Assembly: GCA_026708185.1 (NCBI GenBank)
Contig: JAPOVK010000050.1
Location: 62,001-126,000 of the forward strand
Length of the DNA stretch: 64,000 nucleotides
Source of the DNA: Gammaproteobacteria bacterium
GTDB taxonomy: Bacteria; Pseudomonadota; Gammaproteobacteria; Pseudomonadales; Azotimanducaceae
Direction of reading: 5' to 3'
Every line of letters starts with the position of its first letter. Within the stretch, counting starts at the first letter, position 1. The notes under the pieces were generated by a model. That model worked only from the letters and a program-made list of their open reading frames with translations. It was not told where the DNA came from and did not search any database. Below, in pieces: positions 49,101 through 61,400 of this stretch. Both the position numbers and the translations under genes were made by a program.

Positions 49101-49841
49101 ATGGACATCGCCGTGGAAGGCGGAACCCTTTACGTGGAGGTCGACGGCCCGGAGTCGAATCCGGCGCTGCTGCTCTGGCCCCCGGGCCGCTGCACGCTCC
49201 GCGTTTGGGACCACTTGGTACCGAGGCTGACGGGGCGGTTCCAGACTGTTCGGATCGACATTCGCGGCCTCGGTCGCAGTTCTCCGGCGGCGAATCCGGA
49301 GACGCAGTACACGCTCGAACAGTACGCCCGAGACGCCTGCGGCGTGCTCGACCATTTGGGGCGGCAACGTTGCCACGTGTGGTCGCAGTCGTGGGGCTCA
49401 CGTGCGGCCATCGCGTTCTGCGCCACCTATCCGGAGCGGGTTGTCTCGGCGGCGCTCTATGCCGCCAATGTCGATCCGGCGGACGTGCCGGCGCAACGCG
49501 AAGGCACCAAGCGTGCTGCGGAACTCCGCAGTAGAGCCGGGATTGCGTCGCAACCTGCACCGGCCGGAATCGTCGACCACCGGAACCCGGATGAGGTGGC
49601 CAAGGCCACGGCCGCGGCCGGGAAGTACGAGCTCAAGAGCGTCATCGACCGCCTGACCATGCCGGTGCTGATAGGCACCGGCAGCCACGATCCGAACCTC
49701 GCCTCGAGTCGGGTCATTGCGGAGACCGCGCCCAACGCCCAGTTGGTCGTGCTGGATGCCGTGGGGCACAACGGCATCTTGGAGCACCCGGAACTGGCCT
49801 TGGAGACGTTTCTCGATTTCCACGATGCTTTGGCGGCGTGA
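49101..49841 (+). CDS. Alpha/beta hydrolase
   Basis: 246 aa with GGAG upstream of the ATG. Oxyanion strand LLLWPPGRCTLRVWDHLVP replaces the usual HGxP. Nucleophile elbow WSQSWGSRAA (Ser ~96), acid in GTGSHDPNLAS and catalytic His in LDAVGHNGILEHP. The cap region is short. Cytoplasmic. It is unrelated in detail to the hydrolase at 42395. Substrate unknown. Confidence 0.85.
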   Translation: MDIAVEGGTLYVEVDGPESNPALLLWPPGRCTLRVWDHLVPRLTGRFQTVRIDIRGLGRSSPAANPETQYTLEQYARDACGVLDHLGRQRCHVWSQSWGSRAAIAFCATYPERVVSAALYAANVDPADVPAQREGTKRAAELRSRAGIASQPAPAGIVDHRNPDEVAKATAAAGKYELKSVIDRLTMPVLIGTGSHDPNLASSRVIAETAPNAQLVVLDAVGHNGILEHPELALETFLDFHDALAA

Positions 49842-49856
49842 CCTGACCCCGTCTGG

Positions 49857-51125
49857 TCAGAAGCCGCGTTCGGCGCACTGGCGATTGATCTCGTCGATGA
49901 TCTCGCAGACGCGGATCGACTCCGCCGTCGTCCACTGCGGCATTTCCCTTAACCCCGCCGCCATGCAGCGGTGGATCGCCTGCGCCTGGTAGGTGAACCC
50001 GTGCTGATTGCCGCCGTGCCACGTCCATCCCTTGTACGTGATCAGGCGCTCGCCGGTCCAACGTGAACCGGGCGGCTGGCCGCGGGTGATCGGCGCCGGT
50101 GTCGGGCAGGGGTACTCGAACCGCTCAACGTGATTGAACGGGCCGCTGCTGGGGTTGCGGTCCTGGTTCCAGTGGGTCTCGATCCAGTCGCCCGTCCAGC
50201 CCTCGCGCGGGTCGAGTTCGATCGACGGCTTGCCTTCCTGGCGGCGCGTACCCCGTTTGGGTGGGCGGCCGGTGCGGATCGTCACCGCGGTGGGATGGTG
50301 CGAGGGCGTCTCGATGGTGATCCGGCCCTGGGTGCCGATGTACTGCGACTCTTCGATGAAGCGGCCGTTGGGGAACGTGATGACGGCGATCCCTTCCTGG
50401 CCCGAGTACTGCAGAACGGCCGCACTCGGCGACGAGCCGTGGGCCGACAGGACACCGTCGGCATGCGCTTGCGGGCGCGCCTTGCAGCCCGCGGCGGCGA
50501 TCACCGGCATCTCGTCGGCGCCGAAGCCGGTGATGGCGGGGTTCAGGGCGTACACCCGGTCGGGGTAGTCGGCCTGCACGACGCGTAGGTCGCCGATGTC
50601 GCCGCGCTCCATCGCGGCACGGGCATGTTCGACGGCCGGGAAGAACCGCAGCCACATGCCCTCCCAGCACACGACGCCTGCCTTGTCCGCCGCGTCATAT
50701 GCCTCCTTGGCCTGGTCGGCGGTATCGGTGAACGGCTTCTCGCACAGGATGTGCTTGCGGGCGTTGACAGCCATCATCAGGTCGCGGTGGTGATCCCACG
50801 TCTTCGACGCGATGTAGACGATGTCGACGTCGGGATCCTCGCAGAGCGCCTGGTAGGAGTCGTACGCGGTGGGGATCTCGTGGGCCTCGGCAAACATCCG
50901 GGCACGGTCCAGATCTCGGGCGGCGATGGCCGCGACACTCGCCCCCGGCACGTCCTGCAGCGACTTCACCCAGTCGGACGAGATCGACGACGCGCTGATG
51001 ATCCCCCAGCGCAACGGGTGGTGAATTCCGTTTTCGTGCGTAAGGCCGAGGCGAATGTCCATCGGCGTGTTCATGGGCCAGCCGTTGTAGATGTAGGGGT
51101 CGTCGTTGACGTGGTCGTGAGCCAT
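49857..51125 (-). CDS. Gfo/Idh/MocA-family oxidoreductase
   Basis: 422 aa from MAHDHVNDDPYIYNGW (51125); the track adds 19 codons. Rossmann part LRWGIISASSISSDWVKSL, VAAIAARDLDRARMFAEAHEIP, and the diagnostic HILCEKPFTDTADQAKEAYDAA (EKP motif). The C-terminal domain (FGADEMPVIAAAG, GIAVITFPNGRFIEESQYIGTQGRITIE) is of Gfo/Idh type. It probably oxidises a sugar or sugar acid with NAD(P). It is divergent from the enolase-superfamily gene 76 bp away, a usual sugar-acid catabolic pairing. Confidence 0.92.
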   Translation of the reverse strand: MAHDHVNDDPYIYNGWPMNTPMDIRLGLTHENGIHHPLRWGIISASSISSDWVKSLQDVPGASVAAIAARDLDRARMFAEAHEIPTAYDSYQALCEDPDVDIVYIASKTWDHHRDLMMAVNARKHILCEKPFTDTADQAKEAYDAADKAGVVCWEGMWLRFFPAVEHARAAMERGDIGDLRVVQADYPDRVYALNPAITGFGADEMPVIAAAGCKARPQAHADGVLSAHGSSPSAAVLQYSGQEGIAVITFPNGRFIEESQYIGTQGRITIETPSHHPTAVTIRTGRPPKRGTRRQEGKPSIELDPREGWTGDWIETHWNQDRNPSSGPFNHVERFEYPCPTPAPITRGQPPGSRWTGERLITYKGWTWHGGNQHGFTYQAQAIHRCMAAGLREMPQWTTAESIRVCEIIDEINRQCAERGF

Positions 51126-51157
51126 GGGTGCCTTCAGCCGCAGGAAACGGATCACCC

Positions 51158-51163
51158 TATACT
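51158..51163 (+). promoter_or_regulatory. Putative -10 element for the enolase-superfamily gene
   Basis: TATACT followed by GCGCTGCG, repeating the pattern seen at 39650. The -35 region is poor, which would fit activator control. Confidence 0.4.
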
Positions 51164-51201
51164 GCGCTGCGGGTTCGGACAACTTTCAAGGGGAAGGCGC
51201 G

Positions 51202-52389
51202 TTGAGAATCGCCGAGATCAAGCCCTACGTCGTCGGCACGCCGCGGCCGCACCGCGGCGGACGCACCTGGGTTTTCGTGAAGCTCGTGACAGACGACGGC
51301 ATCGAAGGGGTCGGCGAAGTCTACAAGGCGCCGTTTCACCCGCTGACGGTGGCGAAGCTGCTCGAAGACATGGGCGAGACCTATGTGGTCGGCAGCGATC
51401 CGTTCCAGATCGAACGGTTGTGGCGCGCCGTGTACTACGGTGAGGGGTACGAGTCACACGACCATCACCAGCATCCCGACCACACCGTGATGGGGTGCTT
51501 GAGCGCCATCGAGATGGCCTGCTGGGACATCATGGGCAAGGCGCTCGACCAGCCGGTCTACAACCTGCTCGGTGGCCGCTACCACGACCGGCTGCGCTCC
51601 TACACCTACCTGTGGCCGGCACCCGGCAGTGCCCGTGGCGTTTCGCCGCATACGGATCCCGTTGCCGCGGCGGAAAGCGCCATCGCCCACGTCGAGGAGG
51701 GCTTCACGGCCCTCAAGTTCGACCCGCTGATCGACGTCATGGGGACCGCCGACCCGCGCGAGCCGCCGCTCGATCGGCTCGACAACGCGGAGGCGGTGGT
51801 GAAGAGCGTCCGCGAGGCGGTGGGCAACAAGGCGGACATCCTGATCGGCACCCATGGCCAGTCGACGACGTCCGGCACGATCCGCTTCGCCAAGCGCATC
51901 GAGCAGTTCGATCCGCTGTGGTTCGAGGAGCCCGTGCCGCCGGAGAACCGCGACGAGATGGCGCGGGTCGCGCGGGCAACGAGCATCCCGGTGGCGACTG
52001 GCGAGCGCCTCGCGACCAAGTTCGAGTTCCGCGAGCTCCTCGAGAAGCAGGCGGCAGCGATCCTGCAGATGGCGCTCGGGCGCGTCGGTGGCATTCTCGA
52101 GGCGCGCAAGATCGCCGGCATGGCGGAGGCCTACTATGCGCAAATCGCGCCGCACCTGTACTGCGGGCCGATCGAGGCGGCGGCCAACATCCAGGTCGAC
52201 ACCTGCAGCCCGAACTTCCTGATCCAGGAGAGCATCGGGCGGTTCGATGGGTTCCACGCCGAGATTCTGAAAGAGCCCATCGAATGGCGCGACGGCTACA
52301 TCATCCCGCCGACGAAGCCTGGGCTCGGCGTGGAGCTGAACGAGGAGGTGGTGGCGAAGCACCCTTACCAGGCGCCGTCTCGACGCTAG
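51202..52389 (+). CDS. Mandelate racemase/muconate lactonising enzyme family (sugar-acid dehydratase-like)
   Basis: 395 aa from a TTG start at 51202 with GGGGAAGG 5 nt upstream; the track start 26 codons upstream lies in the divergent promoter region. The N-terminal capping domain (RTWVFVKLVTDDGIEGVGEVYKAPF) and TIM barrel are clear. The barrel carries FTALKFDPLIDV (base region), WFEEPVPPENRDEM (metal-ligand Glu), PVATGERLATKFEF (Glu) and APHLYCGPIE (His), as in galactonate/gluconate-type dehydratases. It probably dehydrates an aldonic acid to a 2-keto-3-deoxy acid; the divergent Gfo/Idh enzyme may supply the substrate. Confidence 0.92.
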   Translation: MRIAEIKPYVVGTPRPHRGGRTWVFVKLVTDDGIEGVGEVYKAPFHPLTVAKLLEDMGETYVVGSDPFQIERLWRAVYYGEGYESHDHHQHPDHTVMGCLSAIEMACWDIMGKALDQPVYNLLGGRYHDRLRSYTYLWPAPGSARGVSPHTDPVAAAESAIAHVEEGFTALKFDPLIDVMGTADPREPPLDRLDNAEAVVKSVREAVGNKADILIGTHGQSTTSGTIRFAKRIEQFDPLWFEEPVPPENRDEMARVARATSIPVATGERLATKFEFRELLEKQAAAILQMALGRVGGILEARKIAGMAEAYYAQIAPHLYCGPIEAAANIQVDTCSPNFLIQESIGRFDGFHAEILKEPIEWRDGYIIPPTKPGLGVELNEEVVAKHPYQAPSRR

Positions 52390-52391
52390 AG

Positions 52392-52422
52392 GAGCCGTGG
52401 GGCTCGCGGACCGGGTGATTTT
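52392..52422 (+). terminator. Possible terminator after the enolase-superfamily gene
   Basis: GAGCC-gtgg-GGCTC stem (52392-52405), then 12 nt and a run of five T. The gap before the T run makes this weak. A second small inverted repeat AAGAGA...TCTCTT follows at 52432-52454. Confidence 0.35.
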
Positions 52423-52495
52423 TCGGGTATCAAGAGAGGCCGCAAGGTTCTCTTAGGCCGAACCGGTCGCTGAAGAACCGCCGACGATTGCGCCT

Positions 52496-55400
52496 TCAGT
52501 CGATCCCGACCTCGTCCGACTCCGCGCTCCAGGCGCCGCACTCGCCGTCCTCGTTCACCGAGCACGCGCGGACCGTGTACGTCCCCGCCGCGAGGCTCGA
52601 CCAGCTGAACGAGGTGCGCGTCGCGCGCGTAAGCGAACGGTCGTCGTCGCGTTGCCCGTCGCGCAGCAGGTCCACCGCGTAGCGGGCGCCTTCCACCGCG
52701 CTCCAGCTTGCGCGCAGGCGGCGCTCGCCGGCGGTCTCGAGCGCCACCGTGTCCGGCGGCGCCAGGAGCGCCGCCGGGGTGCGCTCGAACCCGCGCGCGG
52801 CGTCGGCGCGGGACAGGTTCGTCAGGTGTCCGGTCGGGCTCGACAGCAGGCTCATCACGGCGATCCTGTCCTGGAACCGATCCGCCTCGACGCGCAGGCG
52901 CCACTTGCCGGTGCCGCCGCCCAAGGCGCCGGAACGGATCGCGTCGTGCTCGCCGGACTCCAGTGCCGCCGCCGTCACCTCCACCGCGTCGCCGGCGGGG
53001 ACGATGATCCGCACGGTAGTACCCGGACGCGCGCCTCGGTCGTCGGTGCCGGTGATCGATACGCCGACGCTGCGCGTCCCGGGGTTCACGAGCCGTAGCG
53101 CGCTCACCTGGTTGGCGTTGCTGCCGGGATTGAAGATCGCCACGCGGTGCACCCGGTCCTCGACCGGCGCGACGCCCTGCATGGCGGTCAGGAACCCCTC
53201 GTCGGTGCGGACGTAGGCCAGCGCCTCGAAGGCGATCTCCTCGCTCTCGAACGCGAGCCGCCAGCTCCCGACGCCGGCCCCGGTCGAGCCGGTCAGGCCC
53301 TTGGACCGGTTGCCGCCCTCCAGATCGTCGGAGTTGAAGTGCGCCGTCTCGCCGGCGCCCAGCGCGAGGGTGAGCGGCTCGTACTCGACGTCGGAGTCGT
53401 CGAACGCGCGGACCGTCACGCTGCCGCGCGTGTCGGACCGGTTGATCACCCGTACGAAGCCCTGCCGGCCGTGCGGGTCGGACGCCGCCGGGAAACGGTT
53501 GGCGCGCCAGACGCCGTCCGCGTCCGCTGGCGCCTTCGCCGACAGGTTCGTCAGGTACCCGCCCGGGCTCGACAGCAGGCTCATCGCGACCAGCGGCACG
53601 TCCGCGGCCACCGTCAGGCGCCACTTGCCGGCGCCGTCGCCGAGGCCGGCCTGCGGCCGTCCGCAGGCGAGGCCGGCCCCGGACTCGAGCTGTGCCCCGT
53701 CCACCGTGCACGCCGTCCCCGCCGCCAGCGCCAGGCGCACCGGCTCGCCGGGGGAGCGGCCGGCGTCGTCCACGCCCGTCACCGTCGCCTGGGCCTCCTC
53801 CGTTCCCGCGTTCACCAGCCGCAGCAGGCTCACCTGGTCGACGTTGCTGCCGGGATTGAAGATGACCGCCTCGCGCACGCCTTCGGCATCGATCGGCGCC
53901 GTCGCCTGCATGGCGGTGAGGAACCCGTCGGCGGTGCGCATGTAGGCGAGCGCCTCGAGGTCGAGCGTCTCGCTCTCGATCGCGAGCCGCCAGCCGCCGG
54001 TGCCGGGCCCGGTCGCGCCGCTCAGGCCCTTGGCTGGGTTGCCGAGTTCCAGGTCGTCCGAGTTGAAGTGCGACACGCAGCGCGCGCACAGCGCGAGCGT
54101 CAGCGCCTCGTAGTCCACGCCGGCGTCGTCCGTCGCGTCGATGCGCGCCTCGCCGTCCGCGTCGGTGTGGTTCACCACCCGCACGAAGCCCTGCCGCGCC
54201 GGGTCCGACGCCGGCGGCAGGTACCACACCGCCTCCGGGCCGGTAACCGCCACCATGAACGTCTGCGAGATGGTCTCGCCGTCGGCGTCGGTCGCCGTCG
54301 CGGTGATCTCGACCGCGCCGCGCCCGGCGGCGCGCACGGTGAGCGTGTCGCCGTCCACCTCGACCGTCGCCACCGCCGCGTCCGCGGTCGTCGCCGTGTA
54401 CTCCAGGCCGTCGCCGTCGGCGTCCTCGAAGGCGTCCGAGAGGTCGATCTGGAGCGCCGCGTTCACCTTGAGGGTCCGGTCGCCGATCGGCTGCGCGGTC
54501 TCCGGCGCGCGGTTCGGCGTTCCGCCGCCACCACCGCCGCCCCCGCCGCCCCCCGGGCTGCCGCCGCCGGGGCTGCCGTCGCCGTCCCCGTCGGCGTCAT
54601 CGTCGTCGTCCGGCGGTGTCCGGCCGCGCTGGTAGCCGAACTCCTCCCACGTCGCGGTGCCGTCGCCGTCGTAGTCGGCCTTCAGCGCCGGGTACTCCTC
54701 GGCCGTGCCGAAGTCCCAGACCGCCCCGCTCCAGTCCGCGTAGATGCCCGTCGCCGCCGTCGGCGACTGCAGGGCGTCCGTGGTCCGGCCCGCGCCGGCG
54801 GGCACCTCGCCCTGCGCCGCGCCCTCCGCCTGGCCCGTGGCTTCCGTGTCCCAGTACGACGCGGTGATCGAGCCCGCGCCGGCGGACTGCCAGCCGACCA
54901 GCCCGCCGGCAGGGATGCCCGCCGCGGACGACACCGGGCCGGCGGCGTAGCTGCGGGCGATGCGGGCAGCGGTGCCGTCGTTCCATCCCGCCAGGCCGGC
55001 GGCATGTCCGTGGCTGGACACGGCGCCGGCGGCGTAGGCGTCGCGGACGGCGCCTTGGTTCTGGCCCACCAGCCCGGCGGTTCGCACCGAGTGGGCGCCG
55101 CCCGCGGAGACGCCCGTCGCGGCGGCGATGGAGTAGCTGGTCTCGATCGTGCCGGGGTTGCCGCCGACCAGGCCGCCGACGTGGGCGTTGCCCGCGACCT
55201 TGCCCGACGCCCACACCCTGCGCACCGCGCCGTCGTTGCGCCCCACCAGTGCGCCCACCTGGCCCGAGCCCCGCACGTCGACCCCCTGCAGACCGACGTC
55301 GCGGATCTCCGAGCCGCTGCGGGTGGCCCCGAACAGGCCGACGAGGTTGCTGTTTGGCAGCTCGACGCGCAGGCCCCGGATCGTTCCGCCGTTGCCGTCG

Positions 55401-58400
55401 AAGGTGGCGGCGAACACGTTGTCCCCGGGGTCGCTCGGTTCCTCCGAGTCGTCGGGCACGTTGCCGCCGATGGGCGTCCAGGCGCCCGACAGCGCGATGT
55501 CGTTGGCCAGTTCGTAGCCCGTGCAGGTCGTGCCCGAGGGGCACGCCGAGCCGCCCGCCGGCGCCAGCGGCGCGAACGCGGCCGCGTCCGCCGCGTCGTC
55601 CACCGTGCCGTCGCCATCCAGGTCGTGGCGCATGGCGTCGAGCTGCGCCGCGGTCCGGATCTCGATCAGCCCGTCGCCGTCCGCGTCGCGGGTGACGGCC
55701 ACCGAGACCGGCGCGCCGCGGCGCACCTCCGCGCCGAAGACCAGGACCGCGGCCTCGTAGCTGTAGGTCTGTCCGGCGACGACCGTGTCGTCGGCGTAGG
55801 CGGCGTCGGCGAGCGTCCCGGCCTCGGCCGGGGCGATCCGCGTTCCGTCCCGGCGCAGCGCGTAGCTCACCACTGGCGCGGAACCGCGCGCCGTCCAGGG
55901 ATCGGTGGCGGCCACCCATTCCAGGTCCACCGCGCCGAGGTCCGGCGCCGCGACGGCGCGCACGAACACCGGCGCCTCGCGGATCTGGAAGCCGAACTCC
56001 TCCCACGTGGCCGCGCTGTCGCCGTCCAAGTCCGCCTTCAGCGCCGGGTACTGGCTCGCCGTGCCGAAGTCCCAGTCCGCGCCCCAGGCGGCGTAGATGC
56101 CCGTGGCCGCGGTGGGCGCCTTGAGTTCCGCGGCGCTCCTGCCCGACACGTTGGTCACGCCGCTGCCCGCGTTGCGGACGGCCACGGTGTCGACGGCGGC
56201 GGTCGAGGCGTCCGTGTCCGGCGTCGTGTCGGTGTCGTAGTAGCTGTTCTCGACGCTGCCGCCGCCCCGCCAGCCGACCAGGCCCGCCGTGGACCCCGGG
56301 TTGACGGGGTTCCGCACATCGACGCTGGCATAGCTGGCGCGCAGGCTGGCGCTGCCGTCCATGCGCCCGACCAGGCCGCCGACGTTGGTGCCGTTGCCGC
56401 TGACGGAAACGCCGCTGTCGGTGAGCACCCGCCCGACGGCGTAGCTGTCGCGGATCTCCCCGTCGCTCTGACCGACCAGCCCGCCCGCCTCCCGGCCGCC
56501 GGTCACCGTCGCGGCCGCGTAGCTGGCTGCGACGGAGCCGCCGGCCCCGTTCTCGCCGACGAGGCCGCCGACGTTGTCGGCGCCGACGACCGCGCCGATG
56601 GCGTAGCTGCGGACCACCGAGCCGGTCGAGTGGCCCGCCAGCGCGCCGACCCGGCCCCTGCCGGTGACCTTCGCGTTCACGAGGCCGACGTTGCGGATCG
56701 CGCCGCCGTCGCCGAGACGGCCGAACAGCCCCTGCCGGTCCGCGCCACCCCGATTGACGAACAGGTTCGCCACGGTGCGGCCGTTGCCGTCGAACGTCGC
56801 CCCGTAGCCGACCGAGCCGCCGATGGGCGCCCAGCCCTCGCCGCCGTTCCAGTGGGCGGCGTCGGCGCTCGTGATCGCGCCGTCGCCGTTCTCGTCGAAG
56901 TCGAGATCGGCGGCGAGCTCGTAGCCCGCGCACGTCGCGCCGGCGGGACAGACCGCGTCGTTCGCCGGGTTGACGAAGGCGGCGGCGTAGTCGGCCTCGT
57001 TGCCGGCGGACGCCGTGCCGTCGCCGTCCAGGTCCCAGCGCACCGCGTTCAACTGCGCCAGGGTGTGGATCTCGATCAGCCCGTCGCCGTCGCCGTCGTA
57101 GTTGGTGGTCTCGTCGTCGGACACGTTCACCGTCACCGTCGCGTCCGCCACGCCGTCGTACTCGTCGGCGCTCGCGGCGGCGTCGACCGCGTGCGTGACG
57201 GCAACCGTCTCGCCGATGGAGTCGCCGTCCTGCCGCCCGGTCGCCGCGACAGTCCGCGGGGCGGCCCAGTTGGCCGCCGTGAACGTCAGGGAGGACGGCG
57301 CGACCGTCACCGAGGTCGTATCGTCGCTCTTCACCGCGATGCGCACGCTGCCCCTGGCGGGGGCCGCGTCGAGAACCAGGGTCCAGGTGGCCGACCCGCC
57401 CTCGTCGACCACCACCGCGCCCGACTGCACGCCGGCGGTGTCGGGATCGGTGTCGATGGTGAACCCTGCCGTGTCGTCGTCGTCCACGGTCACGTCGAGC
57501 GTCCGGTCCGCCACCGGCCGGTACTCGGCGGCGCTGGCGCCGTCCACGATGCCGTGGGTTAGCGTCGCCGCGTCGTCCGCCGCGTCGTCGTCCTCGGCCG
57601 CGGCGACCGTCACCGTCCGTGCGGTGTCCCAGTTGCCCGGCGTGAAGGTGAGGGTGTGGTCCCTGCCAGCCGTCGCCGCGTCCGCGCCCACCGTGACGTC
57701 GGCGTTGTCGCTGCGCACCCGCACGGCCACGTCCGCGCTCGGCTGCACGTTCAGCACCACCGTGTAGGCGGCGGTCCCGCCTTCGTTCAGCGTTCCCGAG
57801 AGCGCCCCCAGCGCGAACCCCGGCACGTCGGCATCCTCGATGGTGAGCGTCACCGCGGCCGGCGCCGTGATGCCATGGTCGTTCTGCGCCGTCGCCGAGA
57901 CCGTGACCCGCTCGTCCAGCGAGTCGGCGTCGTCGTTCGCCGTCACCGTCACCGTGCCCGTGCTGGCGGCGTCGCCCGCCGCGACGGTCAGGGCCGTCGT
58001 GCCGCTCAGCGTGAAGTCGCCGGTCTCGGCCGGGTTGGCGCCCGCCGCCGGGTCCGCCGACACCGTGAGCGTCGTCGCCTCGCTCGACGGCCGGTCCAGG
58101 GTCGCCGTCACCGTGGCGACGCCGCCGTTCTCCGAGATCGTTATCCGGTCCAGCGCCAGCGTCGCCCGCGGCGTCGGGTCGTTGTCGGTGACCGTCAACT
58201 GGACGGGATCCGGCGTTTGCACCGCGTCGCCCGCGCCCGAGGCGACCGTCGCCGCCACCTCGACCGTCCGGTCCGGTGCGTCGGTCCGGTCGTTCGCCGC
58301 CCTCAGGGTGAACGTGGCCGTCGTCCCCCCGACCGCGATGGTCCGGCTCGCGGGCTGCGCTGTGAACTCGCCGCCGGTCGGCGGCGTGACGGTCACGGTC

Positions 58401-61400
58401 GTCTCGCCGGTGGTCGTGCGCCCGGCAAGCGTCACCCTCAGGGTCGTCGTCCCGCCCTCGGCGACGGAGTCGGACGACAGGTTGAGCGTGGTCGTGGTCG
58501 GCGGGATGTCGTCGTCCGCGATGGTCAGGGTGGCGGCGTCGACCGTGAAGCCCGACGCCGTGCCGCTGACCGTGATCGTCTCGTTGCCCTCGGAGTCGCT
58601 GTCGTTGGTGGGCGTCAGGGTGAAAGTCGCGGTCCCGCTCCTCGCATTGGCGGAGATGGTCACGGTGAGGTCGTTGACAGTGGCGTAGTCCGTGCCCTCG
58701 GTGGCGCCGTCGGTTGCGGCGCCCACCGCCACCGACACGGCGGCGTCCGTCGGCAGCGTGTCCCCGTCAGCGGGGAAGGCCGCGGTCACCGTCACCGTGG
58801 TGGCGCCGTCGGCCTCGCCAACGCTCGCCGGGTCCAAGGTCAGATCGATGGTCGTCGGCGCTGTGTCATCGTTCTCGATGGTGCCGGTGGCCTCCGCCGC
58901 GTCGCTAGCGATCTTGACGGCGCCGCTCGCGAACGCTGCATTGGTCAGCGGCCCGAAACGCGCCACGACGGTCTCGTCCGGCTCGGCCGTGTCGTCCCCA
59001 TTCACCGTCACGACGAAATCCTTGCTGGTCTCGCCCGCCGTGAAGGTCAGCAGCTCCTCAAGCGGCGCCCGGGCGTAGTCGACGCCTTCCTCCGCCGTTC
59101 CCGGGATGACCCCTGTGTCCACCGTCACCGTGCGCCCGCTCGCCGGGCTGAGCGTAAAGGTGAAGGTCATCGGCGTCGTCGTGCCGCTGTCGCCCTCGGT
59201 GACCCGTGGCGCGCTTGCCGACACCTCTGGCAGCGGGTCGTCGTCCAGGATGGTGACGGTGCTCGTGATCTCAGATAACAAGCTCGCGAAGAGCAACTTG
59301 CCGATCAGGGGCGCGGGAGTCGTGCTCACCTTGAAGTTGACGACGACGGAAAACGTCTCGGCGTTCTCGTCGAGCTGGTCCTCCACGGTCGGCACCGTGA
59401 TGGTCACGCTGGTGTCGCCGGCATTGACCGCCTGGGAGGTGTTTTCGTTGGTGTGCGCCGCGAAGTCGTCGCCCGCGGTCGCAGTCCCGCTGGCCACCCG
59501 CCAATCGACCTCGACCGCGAGCGGTACGGGCTCCGACAGAGACAGTGTGATGGCGGCGGCGTCGCCCTCGGTGACGCTCAACGCCCTCGACGCCGGAGCC
59601 ACCGTCAGCACGGTGTTCACGAAATGCCCCACCGTCACCGCGTTCGAGGTCAGGGAGGACGCAGTCGTGGCCGCCGCACCGACCACCACCGCAAGGTTCG
59701 AATCGGACGTCATGGCCGCGTCGGTCCAGGCGTAGGCCAGGGTCAGCACCGCGGTGTCGTCGTCCACCCGGTTGACCGAAGCCACGGACAGTCCGGTCAC
59801 GAGTGGCGTGAACTGGAAGTGACCGGCCTGCAGGCTTTGCGCGTAGGTCGCCCCGACCAGGTCCACGGTCAGCGTGGCGCCGTGCAGGCTGCCTTCCTTG
59901 AGGGTCGTCGGGCTGGTGCTCGAGATGTTCGCCCCGATGTCGACCGTGGTCGCCATCGCCTCGGCGCTGTAGAAGCTCGACCGGTCGGGGTTGTCGGCGC
60001 GGACGCGGAAGTCGTACGCGGTGTTGACCTGCAGGCCGTCGCGCCCGTAGACGGTGACGCTCGACGCGTTGCCGGGGGCCGTCGTGTGGCCTTGGGCCGG
60101 ATTGGCCGTCCAGTCGCCGGTCGCGTCCTGCCGCCACTCCACGCGGTAATCGCTCAACGCCTTGCCGCCGTCCGACGGCGGGGTCCAGGCGAGCGTCACG
60201 GCCACGGCCGAGGCCGATGGCGTGGCCGCGACGTTGGGGGTGCCCGGCCGCCCGGCGACGGTGACGAGGGGTGTGTAATGGCTGGTGCCATTGGGATTGT
60301 CCGATCGCACCCGGTATTCGTACGCGGATCCCGAGTTCCCCGGCGCCTTGGCGTAGTCGTGCGACGTGTCGGTGACGGAGACCTCGGTTTCCCAAAGCGA
60401 CTCCCCTTGGGGCCTCCTTATGACAGAGTATCCCGTGACGCCGGTGTTGGCCGGTGGGTCCCAGGTGAGCCGGTCGGTGCCGTTGTTGTCGTCGTTGAGC
60501 GCTGAGGCGGCGAAGTTCTGCGGTGGGTTCGGCGGGTGGTATAGGGTCGTGGCGCTGGCGGTGTCCGACCACTCGCCGCAGTCCGTCTCGGCGCTGGTCT
60601 TGCACGCCCGGATCCGGTACTCGTAGGTCGTCCCGGGATGTCTATTCCTGTTCACCTGGGATCGAGGTTGCGTGTGAGCTTGCCCCCCCAAGTTTGCCCA
60701 GTTTGTTGTGCCCGCAACCTTTGTATGGAACCTGTACCACCCGAACGTTCCGCCCGTTGTCGGTTCGTCCCAGGTGAACGTGATCTGGGTCGCGGAATCC
60801 GCGGTCGCCTGGACGTTCGGCACCTTGCCCGGTGGCGCGTTGGGGTCCGCCGCCGAGGTGGCCGCCGCCACCGAGCCGTCGCCCGGGGTCCAGAAGCTGC
60901 GCCGGTTCGCGTTGGTCGCGGAGATCCGGAAGCTGTACGTCGTGCTTGGATCGAGGCCGTGGCCGGAGCCGAGATTGATGCTGGTAGCCGAGGGGCCGAC
61001 GTTGCTGGTCCCAGTTGACGGCGCGTCCAACCAGTTGCTGCTCGCGTTGGCGGTCGTATGGGGCCGCCAGTTGATCGTGTAGCCGGTGATCGGCTTGCCG
61101 CCGGTGTTGGTCGGCGTGTTCCAGGACAGGTCGACCGATCCGTGCGTCGGCGAGGTCGCCGCCGCGAAGCTGCCCGGCGAGCCCGGCTTGCCGGCCACGG
61201 TTGCGACGTCCGACCAAGCGGTGTCGCCCCAAGAACTGGTGCCGCGCGCGCGGAAGTCGTAGCTGGCGCCCACCTCCAAGCCGGATATGGTGGTCACTTG
61301 CGTCGGATGCGTTGACGCCTTGGCGGCCGCGCCGGTCCAGCTTGCGGTCTCGGTTTTCTTGTACTCGATCCGGATCGGATCCCCGTCCTGCAAAACGTCA

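Noticed and set aside
54597-56933. 778-aa minus-strand ORF within the giant gene
   Set aside because: Arg-rich alternative frame of the GLUG region; no homology-like features.
53147-57562. 1471-aa plus-strand ORF antisense to the giant gene
   Set aside because: Arg/Val/Gly-rich shadow with no domains; it is a by-product of high GC and repetitive acidic repeats on the other strand.
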